This document shows positions 53,651 to 63,035 of a DNA stretch of 64,000 bases, one piece after another. The DNA lies in contig JAUFRC010000003.1 in NCBI GenBank assembly GCA_030410095.1, forward strand, positions 248,001 through 312,000. The letters run 5' to 3'. Origin of the DNA: Paracoccus cavernae. Its GTDB lineage: Bacteria; Pseudomonadota; Alphaproteobacteria; Rhodobacterales; Rhodobacteraceae. Position 1 is the stretch's first letter, and every line of letters starts with the position of its first letter. The notes beneath the pieces were generated by a model. It was not told the DNA's origin. It ran no database searches and worked only from the letters and a program-made list of their open reading frames with translations. Position numbers and translations under genes: made by a program.

Positions 53651-55181
53651 ATGAACCACATCGCCCCTCTCCGGATATGGCCCCTTCTCGGCTGGTTTGT
53701 CGCCGCGGCCCTGTGCCTTGGCGCGGTGGCTTTGGCCAATTACCGCAACGGGCTCGCGACGCTGGTGACCGGCCTGTCGGAGGCCGAGACGGTGCTGGCC
53801 GAAAAGCTTGCCCAGCATGACGCCCATCTGACCGCGCTGGCGGCCTTGGCGCGGATGCCGGTCGAAAGCGGCCCTTCGGCGGGGGTCGCACCTTCGGCCA
53901 GCGTGCAGGTTCTGGCCGAGGCGATCGAGACCTTCTACCCCCGCATCACCGAAATCGCGACGATCGACGCCGGCACGGCGCGCGAGATCCGCTATGGCGG
54001 GGCCTCCGGTCCGCAGGCGGGCCCCTCGGATGTGGCGGCCTTGCCCGAGCTGGAAAAGGCGGGCAGCAGCGCGCTGCGCATTCAGGCGGGTCTGGCGGAA
54101 TACGAAATCGTCAAACTCGCGGCACCGGGGCTGTTTTTGCGCATGCGGATCAATGCCCGCGCTTTGCTTGATCCGGTGCTCATGGCGCGGGGCGACGGGT
54201 TCCGCCTGTCTTTCGGCCCCGATCTTCTGGTCGGCAACGATCCCGCCCCCGCCCTGCTGACCGCGAGCCGCGCGGTTGCGGTCAATAGCGCGAGCCAGCC
54301 TCTCCGGCTCGAAATGACCCATGGTTTCACCCTTGGCGATCTGCTGCCTTTCGTAGTGGTTGTGCCGCTTTTGCTGGGCCTTGGCGCGATTGCCTTGCTG
54401 ATCGGGGCCTATCGCCGCGCCGTCCTCGCCCGTCGTCAGGGCGAGATCCGCGCCGCGCTTTTGGAACAGGAGACGCGGCTCGCACATGCGGGACGGGTCA
54501 ATGCGCTGGGAGAGATGGCCTCGGGGATCGCGCACGAGCTGGCACAGCCGGTCGCGGCGCTCCTGAGCCAAAGTCAGGCGGCGCGGCGCGCGATGGAGCA
54601 GGACCGCCGCGATATCCTGACCCTCGCCCTTGATGCCAATGTCGGCGAGGCCAAGCGCGCGGGCGATATTCTGGCGCGGATGCGGGCGAGCATCGCGGGC
54701 GAGGCCCGATTCTGGCCGATGTCGCGGTGCGTGACGCTTTGGCCGATGCCTTGGCGCTGATCCGGCCGCAGCTTGCGCAACAGGGCATTGCCTTCGTGCT
54801 CGACGATACGGCCGAGGGGCCTCGATCCGCATCGATTCCATCGCCTTCCAGCAGGTCCTGCACAATCTTTTGCGCAATGGCGCGGATGCTTTGATGGCCG
54901 ATCCGCCCGAGGGCGGGCCGCGCCTTTCGCTTTCGGCGCGGCTCGAGGGACGCTGGGTCGAGATCACGGTCAAGGACAACGGCGCAGGCATTCCCGCCGC
55001 CGTACTGCCGCGCATTTTCGAGCCTTTCTTCACCACCAAGACCGAAGGCATGGGCCTTGGCCTGCCGCTTTCCGCCCGCCTGATCGAGCAGATGGAGGGC
55101 ACGATTTCCGCCACCAGCGATCACGGCGCGCAATTCACCATCCGCCTGCCGCTGCGGGCCACTTCAGGGGAGGGGCGATGA
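53651..55181 (+). CDS. Sensor histidine kinase (FixL/DctB-like), two frameshifts
   Basis: Membrane sensor kinase of about 510 residues. Two helices (WPLLGWFVAAALCLGAVALA near residue 10, LLPFVVVVPLLLGLGAIALL near 230) flank a periplasmic sensor of about 190 residues. The dimerisation/phosphoacceptor region is GEMASGIAHELAQPVAALLS. The ATP domain has LHNLLRNGADAL, ITVKDNGAGIP, FEPFFTTKTEGMGLGLPLSA. Breaks are near 54705 (one C lost) and 54825. It overlaps the response-regulator start as ATGA. The signal is unknown. Confidence 0.9.
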
Positions 55182-55758
55182 TTTATCTCGTCGATGACGA
55201 CGAAGCCGTGCGCAATGCGCTGGCGCTTTTGCTCGCGACCTACGGCAAGGAGGTCGCGACCTTCCCGATGCCGCGCATTTTCTCGCCCATGTCCGGCGCG
55301 ACAAACCGGGGATCGTGATCCTCGATCTGCGCATGCCGACGGTCAGCGGGCTGCAGCTGATGGAACAGCTTGGCGCGCGCGGCACCGACTGGCCGCGCAT
55401 CATGATCACCGGCCACGGCGATGTCGCGGCCTGCCGGCGTGCCTTTCGTGCGGGCGTCACCGATTTCCTGACCAAACCCGTGGACGAACATGTCCTGATG
55501 GATGCCGTCACCCTTGCCGAGGCGCAGCTTGCCGAGCATTTCGCCCGCGACGAGGCCCGCGCCCAGCTTGCGCTTTTGACCGCGCGCGAGGCCGAGGTGA
55601 TCGCGCTGATCGCCAAGGGCCTCGGTACCAAGGAGATCGCCAATGCGCTGGAGGTCTCGGTGCGAACGGTCGACAGCCACCGCGCCAGCATCGCGACCAA
55701 ACTCGGCACGGCCTCGATTGCCGAACAGACGCGGCTCTGGATGCAGATCAAGGGCTGA
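55178..55758 (+). CDS. FixJ-family response regulator, one frameshift
   Basis: Response regulator of about 193 residues. The receiver has acidic residues in MIYLVDDDEAVRNALALLL, the phospho-aspartate in IVILDLRMPTVSG, and the lysine in DFLTKPVDEHVLMDAV. The LuxR-type output domain is TAREAEVIALIAKGLGTKEI, then VSVRTVDSHRASIATKLG. The frame breaks near 55275. Partner of the kinase just upstream. Targets are unknown; the GlcG-like secreted protein 145 bp downstream is a candidate. Confidence 0.9.
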
Positions 55759-55798
55759 AGGCCGCGCCGCATTTCGTCCGTCTTTCGCTCCGAAAACG

Positions 55799-55833
55799 GC
55801 CCTCGGTAATCCTACCGAGGGCTTTCGGTTTTC
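55799..55833 (+). terminator. Rho-independent terminator of the two-component operon
   Basis: The perfect 10-bp stem GCCCTCGGTA / TACCGAGGGC with loop ATCC (55799-55822) is followed by TTTCGGTTTTC. Confidence 0.88.
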
Positions 55834-55903
55834 CTGCGAATAGTGCGGCGGGCGCGGCGGGGTTAGCTTTTGGTCATCACGACACACCATTCAGGAGCTT
55901 CCG

Positions 55904-56389
55904 ATGAAAACGACCACTCTCGCACTGGGCCTTGCACTTCTCGCGGCTCCGGCTTTCGCGCAGGACAAAGTTGCGCAAGAGAGCCTCGGCACCGCATTCG
56001 CGGTCGAGCTGGCCCAGTCGACCGTCGCGGCTTGCGCAGCCGACGGCTATCAGGTCACCGCAGCCGTGACCGACCGTGCGGGCAACCTGCTGGCACTGGT
56101 GCGTGCCGAGAATGCCGGCCCCCATACCGTCGATGCGGCGACCGCGAAGGCCTATACCTCGGCTTCCTCGCGCAACCCGACCAGCGGCATCGCGAAGGCC
56201 GTGCAGGAGAACGCCGGTGCGGCGGGCATGGTCGACATTCCGGGCTTCCTCGTGCTGGCAGGCGGTCTGCCGGTGAAATCGGGCGACGTGACCCTTGGCG
56301 CGATCGGCGTCGGCGGTGCACCGGGCGGCCATCTCGACGAAGCCTGCGCGCAAAAGGCGCTGGACGGTCTGGCTGCACGGCTGCAGTAA
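55904..56389 (+). CDS. Secreted GlcG/HbpS family protein (DUF336)
   Basis: Intact 161-residue protein with signal peptide MKTTTLALGLALLAAPAFA before QDKVAQESL. The HbpS-like fold is shown by ACAADGYQVTAAVTDRAGN, FLVLAGGLPVKSGDVTLGAI and GVGGAPGGHLDEACAQKALD. Family members bind haem or small molecules, or protect against oxidants in the periplasm. It follows a two-component operon, as HbpS-type proteins do in Streptomyces, where HbpS tunes the sensor SenS. That link is inference. Confidence 0.88.
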   Translation: MKTTTLALGLALLAAPAFAQDKVAQESLGTAFAVELAQSTVAACAADGYQVTAAVTDRAGNLLALVRAENAGPHTVDAATAKAYTSASSRNPTSGIAKAVQENAGAAGMVDIPGFLVLAGGLPVKSGDVTLGAIGVGGAPGGHLDEACAQKALDGLAARLQ

Positions 56390-56408
56390 GCCCTCCGCAA
56401 GGACAGGA

Positions 56409-56437
56409 CCCGCGGCGCGAAAGTGCTGCGGGCTTTT
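56409..56437 (+). terminator. Terminator after the GlcG-like gene
   Basis: A 10-bp stem (CCCGCGGCGC / GTGCTGCGGG, two G-U pairs) with a GAAA tetraloop is followed by CTTTTCG. It lies 20 bp after the stop at 56389. Confidence 0.75.
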
Positions 56438-56489
56438 CGTTTCTGGGCCCCGAACGCCCCGCGTTGCGACCCCGTTTTACGATCCCGTG

Positions 56490-57347
56490 TTACGATCCCG
56501 ACCTGCCGCGGGCGCGCTGCGCCAGAAGGCCGATCATTTCGGCGGCGAGATCGGCAATCGCTCCGGCATTTTCCCAGGCATAAAGCGAGAGCGTCATCGA
56601 CGGCTCGGGCGCGAAGGCCGGACTGGGGCGCAGACCGGCAAGGCCGACCGCATGCAGGGGCAAAAGGGACAGGCCGAGACCCGCGGCAACAGCAACCTCG
56701 ACGCTTTTGAGGCTGCTGCCCGAAAAGGCCACATACCAGCGCCGGTTCTCGCGCTCGATGGCGGCAAACATCGCCTCGCGGTAAAGACCGCCCGGCGGAA
56801 AGGCGACCAGAGGCACCGGATCCGCATGGACGGGCGGGGCTTCGGCGCTTTCGAACCAACCGAGCGGTTCGGGAAAAGAGGCGCGGCTATCGGCCTCGGC
56901 CGCGCGTTCCTTGACGACGACGATATCGAATTCGCCGCTGCGGTAGCGCTGCATGAGATCGCGGCTGAGGCCTGCGGTCACATCCAGACGGAACTGGCGA
57001 TGCGTGGCGGAAAAAGCCTTGAAGACCCGCGCCATCTCGGCGCCCGCGATGTCTTCGGGCACGCCGATGCGGATCGCGGCGCTGCCGACCGGATCGCGCA
57101 ACAGCGTCTCGGCCTCGGTTTGCAGCGCGAGGATGCGGCGGGCATGACCCAAAAGCCGCTCGCCTGCGGTGGTGGGCCGGATCGGACGGGCGCTGCGGTC
57201 GATCAGGCTACGGCCCACCGCCTCTTCGAGCCGCCCGAGCTGCTGGCTGATCGTCGATTGCGTCATGTTCAGAAGCTCTGCCGCGCGGGTAAAGCCGCCC
57301 GCATCGCAGATCGTCACGAAAGCGCGCAGCAGACGGGGATCAAGCAT
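56490..57347 (-). CDS. LysR family transcriptional regulator
   Basis: Intact 285-residue LysR regulator. HTH: MLDPRLLRAFVTICDAGGFT, then RAAELLNMTQSTISQQLGRL. The effector domain has IRIGVPEDIAGAEMARVF and FDIVVVKERAAE. AAAGGAA precedes the start at 57347. It is divergent from the ankyrin-deaminase-transporter operon and probably controls it. Confidence 0.94.
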   Translation of the reverse strand: MLDPRLLRAFVTICDAGGFTRAAELLNMTQSTISQQLGRLEEAVGRSLIDRSARPIRPTTAGERLLGHARRILALQTEAETLLRDPVGSAAIRIGVPEDIAGAEMARVFKAFSATHRQFRLDVTAGLSRDLMQRYRSGEFDIVVVKERAAEADSRASFPEPLGWFESAEAPPVHADPVPLVAFPPGGLYREAMFAAIERENRRWYVAFSGSSLKSVEVAVAAGLGLSLLPLHAVGLAGLRPSPAFAPEPSMTLSLYAWENAGAIADLAAEMIGLLAQRARGRSGS

Positions 57348-57409
57348 GAGGGCGTTCCTTTCGACGGGGCGTCCTGCGGCAAACTTATGCACAAAATGGA
57401 TGGTAGCCA

Positions 57410-57427
57410 TGAAAACATTTAATTTCA
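57410..57427. promoter_or_regulatory. Candidate LysR box
   Basis: TGAAAACATTTAATTTCA is a TGAAA/TTTCA dyad in the gap between the LysR gene and the ankyrin gene. It contains the T-N11-A geometry typical of LysR sites. Confidence 0.45.
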
Positions 57428-57528
57428 CCATGATTTCGCCTTGGGGTAAGAAAGCCCACCCATTCGCCTTTGACGGCATTGCGCCCCGCGCGCCCCGACA
57501 ACGCCCCGTTCCTTCAGGAATTTTGACC

Positions 57529-58329
57529 ATGACCCGAAGCACACGACAGATCTCCTCCGCGACCGCAGCCGCGCTTGCGGCCCGTGCCGCCGCCAGACCC
57601 GCGCGCTCCGGTCTGGCGATGCGGCTGGCGCCCGCGCTTTTGCCCGCTTTCCTGTTCGCTCCGGCCTTCGCGCTGTCTTTTGCCCTCGCCCCCCATGCCC
57701 AAGGACAGACCATGACCGTCTCCGCCACGTCCGCCGAGGCTGCCGCCGCGCTGCACAAAGCCGCCTCCTCCGGCGATCTGGCGACGCTTTCGCGGCTTTT
57801 GCAGGGCGGCGTACCGGTCGACAGCCGCGATTCCGGCGGCGCGACCGCCCTTTTGGCCGCGACCCATGCCAACCGGATCGAGGCGGCCCGCATGCTGATC
57901 GCCGCCGGTGCCGATGTGAACGCCAAGGACAACATCAGCGACAGCGCCTATCTTTATGCCGGTGCGCGCGGCCATATCGAGATCTTGCGCATGACTTTGG
58001 AAAATGGCGCGGATCTCGAAAGCCTCAACCGCTTTGGCGGGACCGCCCTGATCCCCGCCGCCGAGCGCGGCCATGTCGAAACGGTCAAGACCCTGATCGA
58101 GGCCGGAGTCGCGGTCGATCACGTCAACCGCCTCGGCTGGACCGCCTTGATCGAGGCGGTCATTCTGGGCGACGGCGGCAGGCCCCATCAGGAGATCGCG
58201 AGCGCGCTGATCGCGGGCGGTGCCGATGTCGATCTGGCCGATGCCGACGGGGTGACGCCTTTGGCCCATGCCAAGGCGCGCGGCTTTTCCGGACTGGTCG
58301 CGATCCTGACCAATGCGGGGGCAAAATGA
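57529..58329 (+). CDS. Exported ankyrin-repeat protein
   Basis: Protein of 266 residues in one frame. A long basic N-terminus and hydrophobic stretch (PALLPAFLFAPAFALSFALA) looks like a signal peptide ending at HAQG. Five ankyrin repeats follow, for example LHKAASSGDLATLSRLLQGG, TALLAATHANRIEAARMLIA and TALIPAAERGHVETVKTLIE. The fourth repeat carries an insert (LGDGGRPHQEIA). Likely a periplasmic binding scaffold of unknown partner. It is coupled to the deaminase gene by ATGA. Confidence 0.88.
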   Translation: MTRSTRQISSATAAALAARAAARPARSGLAMRLAPALLPAFLFAPAFALSFALAPHAQGQTMTVSATSAEAAAALHKAASSGDLATLSRLLQGGVPVDSRDSGGATALLAATHANRIEAARMLIAAGADVNAKDNISDSAYLYAGARGHIEILRMTLENGADLESLNRFGGTALIPAAERGHVETVKTLIEAGVAVDHVNRLGWTALIEAVILGDGGRPHQEIASALIAGGADVDLADADGVTPLAHAKARGFSGLVAILTNAGAK

Positions 58330-58910
58330 CGCGGGATCAATCGCTTGATGACGGTTTCCTCGAACTTGCGATCTCGCTCGCCGGCGACAATACGGCAGGC
58401 GGCGGTCGTCCGTTCGGCGCTTTGGTCGTGCGCGACGGCTGGGTCATCGCGACCGGCGTCAACGAGATCCACGCGCGGCAGGATCCGACCGCCCATGCCG
58501 AGATGGTCGCGATCCGCGAGGCTGCCAAGCTGCTCGGCCCCGATCTGAGCCGCTGCACCATCTATGCCAGCGGCCATCCCTGCCCGATGTGTCTGGCCGC
58601 CATGCATCTGAGCGGCATCGAAGCGGTGCGCTATGCCTATTCCAACGAGGCTGCCGCGCCCTTCGGTCTCTCGACGGCGGCGGTTTACGCCGATCTCGCG
58701 CGCCCCTTTCACGAGCAGCGCCTCTCGATCGCGCAGCTTGCGCCCGCCGATGCCGCCGATCCCGCGATCTACCGCGCCTGGCGTGACGGAACGGTGCATC
58801 ATGCGGCTGCGGCAGCCCGCTCGCCGGAGCGCGTCGCGGCACCCGCCCCGTTCCGGCAGAGGGCTGAGCGGAGATGGCCGGTTCCGGCGGGGCGAAAAAC
58901 GCGCCCATGA
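58326..58910 (+). CDS. Nucleoside/nucleobase deaminase (CDA-fold)
   Basis: Zn-dependent deaminase of 194 residues, guanine deaminase/TadA-like. The zinc and catalytic motifs are HAEMVAIREAAK and ASGHPCPMCLAAMHLSGIEA. The N-terminus GGGRPFGALVVRDGWVIATG is typical. The C-terminal 35 residues are arginine-rich and may be affected by an indel. The start overlaps the ankyrin stop and the stop overlaps the transporter start, both ATGA. Substrate could be guanine, another purine or a related heterocycle. Confidence 0.88.
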   Translation: MTRDQSLDDGFLELAISLAGDNTAGGGRPFGALVVRDGWVIATGVNEIHARQDPTAHAEMVAIREAAKLLGPDLSRCTIYASGHPCPMCLAAMHLSGIEAVRYAYSNEAAAPFGLSTAAVYADLARPFHEQRLSIAQLAPADAADPAIYRAWRDGTVHHAAAAARSPERVAAPAPFRQRAERRWPVPAGRKTRP

Positions 58911-60208
58911 GCGCCGCCCCGACCTTTGCCGCGCCCACGACGCCCGCGCATTGCACGCAGCAGAGCGCGCCGCGATTGATGCCAATGCCCTCCGCGCCTG
59001 TGCAAAGGGACGTGCCGCGCGGCACAGCCCAAGCGCGCAGGCTGGTGCTGGCGACAATCGCGGTCATCGGGCTGAACCTGCGCCCCTTCATGACGGCGGT
59101 CGGGCCGCTTTCGGGGCAGATCCACGCGGCGACCGGCCTTGATCTGGCGCGGATGTCCTTGCTGACGCTGGTGCCGATGCTGCTGATGGGGGTGGTCGCT
59201 TTCGCCGGTCCCGCCCTTCAGGGCCGCTTTGGCGCGAAACCTCTGGTCATCGCGGCGCTGGCGGCGCTTCTGGCTGGATCGGGCGCGCGACTTTTTGTTG
59301 AAAGCGGCAACCAGCTGATCGCGACGGCGGCGGTTCTGGGGCTGGGGGCCGCGATCATTCAGGCGGTTTTCCCGGCATGATCAAAGGCCTCTTTCCGCAT
59401 CAGACCGGCATGGTCATGGGGCTTTACTCGGGCATGCTGATGGGCGGAGGCGCGCTTGGCGCCCAGCTCGCCCCCGCATCGCGGCCCGAAGCGGCGATTG
59501 GCATATCGGGCTGGGCTGGGTCGTGGTCCTGCCGGTGATCGGGCTGGCGCTGGCCTGCGCCTTTCTGCCGCGCCCCGCCCGCAAGGCCCAAAGTCCGCGC
59601 GGCAAAGCCGGTGCGGGGCTGATCCGCCAGCCGCGCCTGTGGCTTCTGATGGGCTGTTTCGGGCTGGTGAACGGCGGCTATTCCTCGGTCGTGGCGTGGC
59701 TCTCGCCCTCTTATCAGGCGCTTGGCTGGGATAGCGCCCCGAGCGGCAGCCTGCTTGCTGTCCTTGCGCTGTTTCAGGCGGCGAGCGCGCTTTTCCTGCC
59801 GATCCTTGCAAGGCGCGGGCACGACCGCAGGCCGTGGCTGGCGCTGACTTTGGCGGCGCAATTCGCGGGCTTTTCCGGTCTGGCCTTCTGGCCCGAAGCG
59901 GCCCCTTACTATGGGCCGCGCTTTTGGGCGCAGGGCTTGGCGGCTGTTTCTCGATGTCGCTGATCGTGGCGCTCGAACATCTGCCCGACCCAGCCGAAGC
60001 CGGCGCGCTTTCGGCGATGATGCAGGGCGGAGGCTTTCTGCTCGCCTCGCTGCCGCCCTTCCTCCTTGCGCGGCTCCATGACTGGAGCGGCGGCTTCGCG
60101 ACGGGCTGGCTTTTGCATCTCGCGGCCGTTCTGGTGGTGGCGGTATTGGTCACGCGGCTCTCGCCCGCAAGCTACGGCCCCGCGCTGCAAAGCCCGACCC
60201 GTGGCTAG
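58907..60208 (+). CDS. MFS transporter of the CynX/NimT type, three frameshifts
   Basis: Twelve-helix major facilitator of about 435 residues. The first helix LVLATIAVIGLNLRPFMTAV, with LNLRP, is characteristic of the CynX/NimT group. Later pieces are LPVIGLALACAFLPRPARKA, GCFGLVNGGYSSVVAWLSPS and EAGALSAMMQGGGFLLASLP. Breaks are near 59373, 59480 and 59925. The ATG at 58907 (MSAAPTFAAPT) is chosen for its ATGA overlap. It probably carries the deaminase substrate or product. Confidence 0.85.
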
Positions 60209-60211
60209 AGC

Positions 60212-60798
60212 CTAGCGCCCCATCGCGAAGAATTCGTCATTGGGCCGCAGCGCCATCACATTGGCCATGCGGTTCGACATGCCGAAAAACGCGGCAATCG
60301 CGGCAATATCCCAGACGTCTTCGGTCGAAAATCCATGCGACTGCAGCGCCGCGACATCCTCGGGGCCGGTGGTGGCCGCCCCGCCGAGACCTTCATCGCG
60401 AAGTCGAGCATCGCGCGTTGACGCGCGGTAATATCGGCCTTGCGGTAATTGCCCGCGATCTGGTCGGCGATCAGCGGGTTCTTCGCACGCACCCTCAAGA
60501 TCGCGCCATGGGCAATCACGCAATACTGGCATTGGTTGGCGGCGCTGGTCGCGACCACGATCATCTCGCGCTCGGCCTTGTCGAGATTGCCGGGCTTGTC
60601 CATCAGCGCGTCGTGATAGGCGAAAAAGGCGCGGAACTCCTCGGGGCGGCGGGCGAAGGCCAGAAAGACATTGGGCACGAAACCCGCCTTTTCCTGAACC
60701 GCCATGATCCGCGCGGCGATATCGTCGGGGAGCGCGGAAAGATCGGCGGGATCGGCGGCGGGAAAAGCGCTGATCGCGCGGACGGGCGTGTTGGTCAT
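60212..60798 (-). CDS. AhpD-like peroxidase-related protein (carboxymuconolactone decarboxylase fold), one frameshift
   Basis: Small helical protein of about 195 residues. The redox motif is NQCQYCVIAHGAILR, a CxxC followed by the AhpD-type histidine. Also visible are EEFRAFFAYHDALMDKPGNL, LTARQRAMLDFA-like ITARQRAMLDFAMKVS and GMSNRMANVMALRPNDEFF. The frame breaks near 60388. It starts MTNTPVRAISAF at 60798 and is convergent with the transporter gene. It would act in peroxide defence or thiol redox. Confidence 0.88.
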
Positions 60799-61475
60799 GA
60801 GGCTTTTCCTGTGCTCTGGCGGCCGGGGCCGAAACGGCGCGGCGGGCGAAGGCATGCCGTGAACCGCATTCTGCCTGCGAGAACCAGAATGGCGGGCAGC
60901 CGCTGCCTGTCAAGGCCGATGCGGGGAGACGACTTTGCCTCTTGCGACACGCAAGAGCAGGCGGAAACCGCCGCGCGGGGCGCAATTGCGCGGGCGCATT
61001 GCGACAAAATGTCTACACTTATTCGCGCGTCGGCCGATGCGGCCTCCGGCCGTCTTCCGATTGCCGCAGACACCTGACGCCGCCCCTTTCCCACTGAAAG
61101 ATAAGCCGTTTCCGGCACGAAACCCGCCTGAAAGCCGCGCGGATTCCGAAGAAGTTTCCTTCGATCCGGCAAGAGCCTGTCGCGACTTCTCATACTTTTT
61201 GAGCATCTTCGGCTTGCACCCTGCCGGAGCTGCGGCTTTACTCCGCCCCGCAAGGTCCGCGTCGTGGCCTCGCGCCGCAAAGACGCCCCGCAAGGCGCGC
61301 CCGACCCGCCTTTTTCCATCCTCGCCGGTGTTTGTCCGGCGTGGCCGGTCGGCAATTCCTCCGGTAAATCCGCATCCTGTATACAAGAAATATTTTTATT
61401 GATCGGGAGCAATTGCCGACACATAGTCGACACATAGACAGATCAGGATCAACGATCACAACGACAGGGATGACC
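60799..61475. other. Intergenic region with tandem repeats before the ABC operon
   Basis: No convincing gene in 670 bp. Two exact copies of CGACACATAG lie at 61417-61426 and 61428-61437, 11 bp apart. They follow an AT-rich run (61381-61400) that probably holds the promoter of the downstream operon, and could be a regulator site. Confidence 0.4.
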
Positions 61476-62285
61476 ATGAAACTGAGCCATTTTGCCGCAG
61501 GCCTGCTGACGGCCACCATCGCCTCGAGCGCGGCCTATGCCGACAAGCTCGACGACATCATCGCCTCGGGCACGCTGCGTTGCGCGGTCGTGCTGGATTT
61601 CCCGCCGATGGGATCGCGCGATGAAAACAACAATCCGATCGGCTTCGACGTCGATTACTGCAACGACCTCGCCGCCTCGCTCGGCGTGACGGCCGAGATC
61701 GTCGAAACCCCCTTCCCCGAGCGCATCCCCGCGCTGATGTCGGGCCGCGTCGATGTCGGCGTCGCCTCGACCTCGGACACGCTCGAGCGCGCCAAGACCA
61801 TCGGCGTGACCATCCCCTATTACGCTTTCGAGAACTCGGTCGTCGTCAACGACAAGACCGACATCACCAGCTGGGAAGGCATGAAGGGCAAGACCGTCGG
61901 CGCGACCGCGGGCACTTATGAAGCCATCTGGCTGGAAGGCCAGATCAAGGAATGGGGCGAAGGCACCTTCCGTCCCTACCAGACCCAGGCGGATGTCTTC
62001 CTTGCGCTGAGCCAGGGCCAGCTGGACGCGACCGTCGGCACCACCGAAGTCGCCAATGCCAACGTCAAATCCGGCAAATTCGCCGGCATCAAGATCGTCG
62101 ACAAGGCACCGATGGTTCCCGACTACGTCTCGCTCTTCACGATGCGTCAGGAATACGGCCTGATCAACTACATGAACCTGTTCATCAACCAGCAGGTCCG
62201 TACCGGCCGTTATGCCGAACTCTACGCCAAATGGGTCGGCGAGGGCGAGCCCGCCAACCTGACCGTTCAGGGCGTTTACCGCTGA
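61476..62285 (+). CDS. Amino-acid ABC transporter substrate-binding protein
   Basis: Periplasmic family-3 binding protein of about 270 residues, intact. Signal peptide MKLSHFAAGLLTATIASSAA is cut near YADKLDD. Family segments are GTLRCAVVLDFPPMGSRDEN, IGFDVDYCNDLAASLGV and RVDVGVASTSDTLERAKTIG. The ATG at 61476 has CAGGGA 9 nt upstream; 61470 is also in frame. First gene of an operon with two permeases and an ATPase. Confidence 0.94.
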   Translation: MKLSHFAAGLLTATIASSAAYADKLDDIIASGTLRCAVVLDFPPMGSRDENNNPIGFDVDYCNDLAASLGVTAEIVETPFPERIPALMSGRVDVGVASTSDTLERAKTIGVTIPYYAFENSVVVNDKTDITSWEGMKGKTVGATAGTYEAIWLEGQIKEWGEGTFRPYQTQADVFLALSQGQLDATVGTTEVANANVKSGKFAGIKIVDKAPMVPDYVSLFTMRQEYGLINYMNLFINQQVRTGRYAELYAKWVGEGEPANLTVQGVYR

Positions 62286-62300
62286 TCTAATGTTTCATCG

Positions 62301-62327
62301 CGGCGCGGGCCAAAGCCCTGCGCCGTT
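62301..62327 (+). terminator. Partial terminator between binding-protein and permease genes
   Basis: The stem CGGCGCGGGC / GCCCTGCGCCG (one bulged T, loop CAAA) is followed by TTTTCC. It starts 16 bp after the binding-protein stop and looks like a rho-independent attenuator that reduces expression of the downstream permease genes. Confidence 0.75.
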
Positions 62328-62357
62328 TTCCGAACAACAACAATCAGCGGGAAGAGA

Positions 62358-63023
62358 ATGTTTAGTTACACGTTCCAGTGGAATCAGGCGCTCCAGCGTT
62401 TGCCACAGATGCTGGACGGCGCATTGGTGACGATGCAGATCGCGATTTTGTCGATGGTCCTCGGGATCGTCCTTGCGGTTGCCCTCACCATCTTCCGCCG
62501 CTCCGGCTCGCGCATTTTGCGCGCCATCGCCACAGGCTGGGTCGAGCTTGCCCGCAACACGCCGGCGCTGTTCCAGATCTATATGGCCCATTTCGGCATC
62601 GCGAGTTTCGGCGTCCACCTGAGCCCCTTCGTCTCGCTGCTGATCGGCATCACCTTCAACAATGCGGGCTATCTGGCGGAGAACTTCCGCGGCGCGCTGA
62701 AGGCCATTCCCGATACCCAGACCCGCGCCGGCCGCTCGCTCGGCATGAGCGAGGGACAGAGCTTCCGCTATATCGTCGCGCCCCAGATGCTGCGCATCGC
62801 CTTCCTGCCGATGACCAACCAAATGGTCTGGGCCGTGCTGATGACCTCGCTCGGCGTGACGGTGGGCATGAACACCGACCTTTACGGGGTGACGCAGGAT
62901 CTCAATGCCCTGACCTTCCGCACCTTCGAGCTTTTCGCGATTGCCGCCGTGATCTTCTATGTGATCACGAAAGTCATCACCCTTGGCGCGCGCCTGATTG
63001 CGGCGCGGCTGTTCCGGTACTGA
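62358..63023 (+). CDS. Amino-acid ABC transporter permease 1
   Basis: Intact 221-residue HisM-type permease. MFSYTFQWNQALQRLPQMLD starts it, followed by IAILSMVLGIVLAVALTIFR and VELARNTPALFQIYMAHFGI. The EAA loop is RAGRSLGMSEGQSFRYIVAP. It pairs with permease 2 downstream to form the channel. Confidence 0.95.
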   Translation: MFSYTFQWNQALQRLPQMLDGALVTMQIAILSMVLGIVLAVALTIFRRSGSRILRAIATGWVELARNTPALFQIYMAHFGIASFGVHLSPFVSLLIGITFNNAGYLAENFRGALKAIPDTQTRAGRSLGMSEGQSFRYIVAPQMLRIAFLPMTNQMVWAVLMTSLGVTVGMNTDLYGVTQDLNALTFRTFELFAIAAVIFYVITKVITLGARLIAARLFRY

Positions 63024-63035
63024 GGGAGACACGCG

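Noticed and set aside
56475..56500. Repeated ACGATCCCG at the LysR gene end
   Set aside because: Two short copies in adjacent GC-rich sequence with no context; the gene stop falls within one of them, so chance is the simplest reading.
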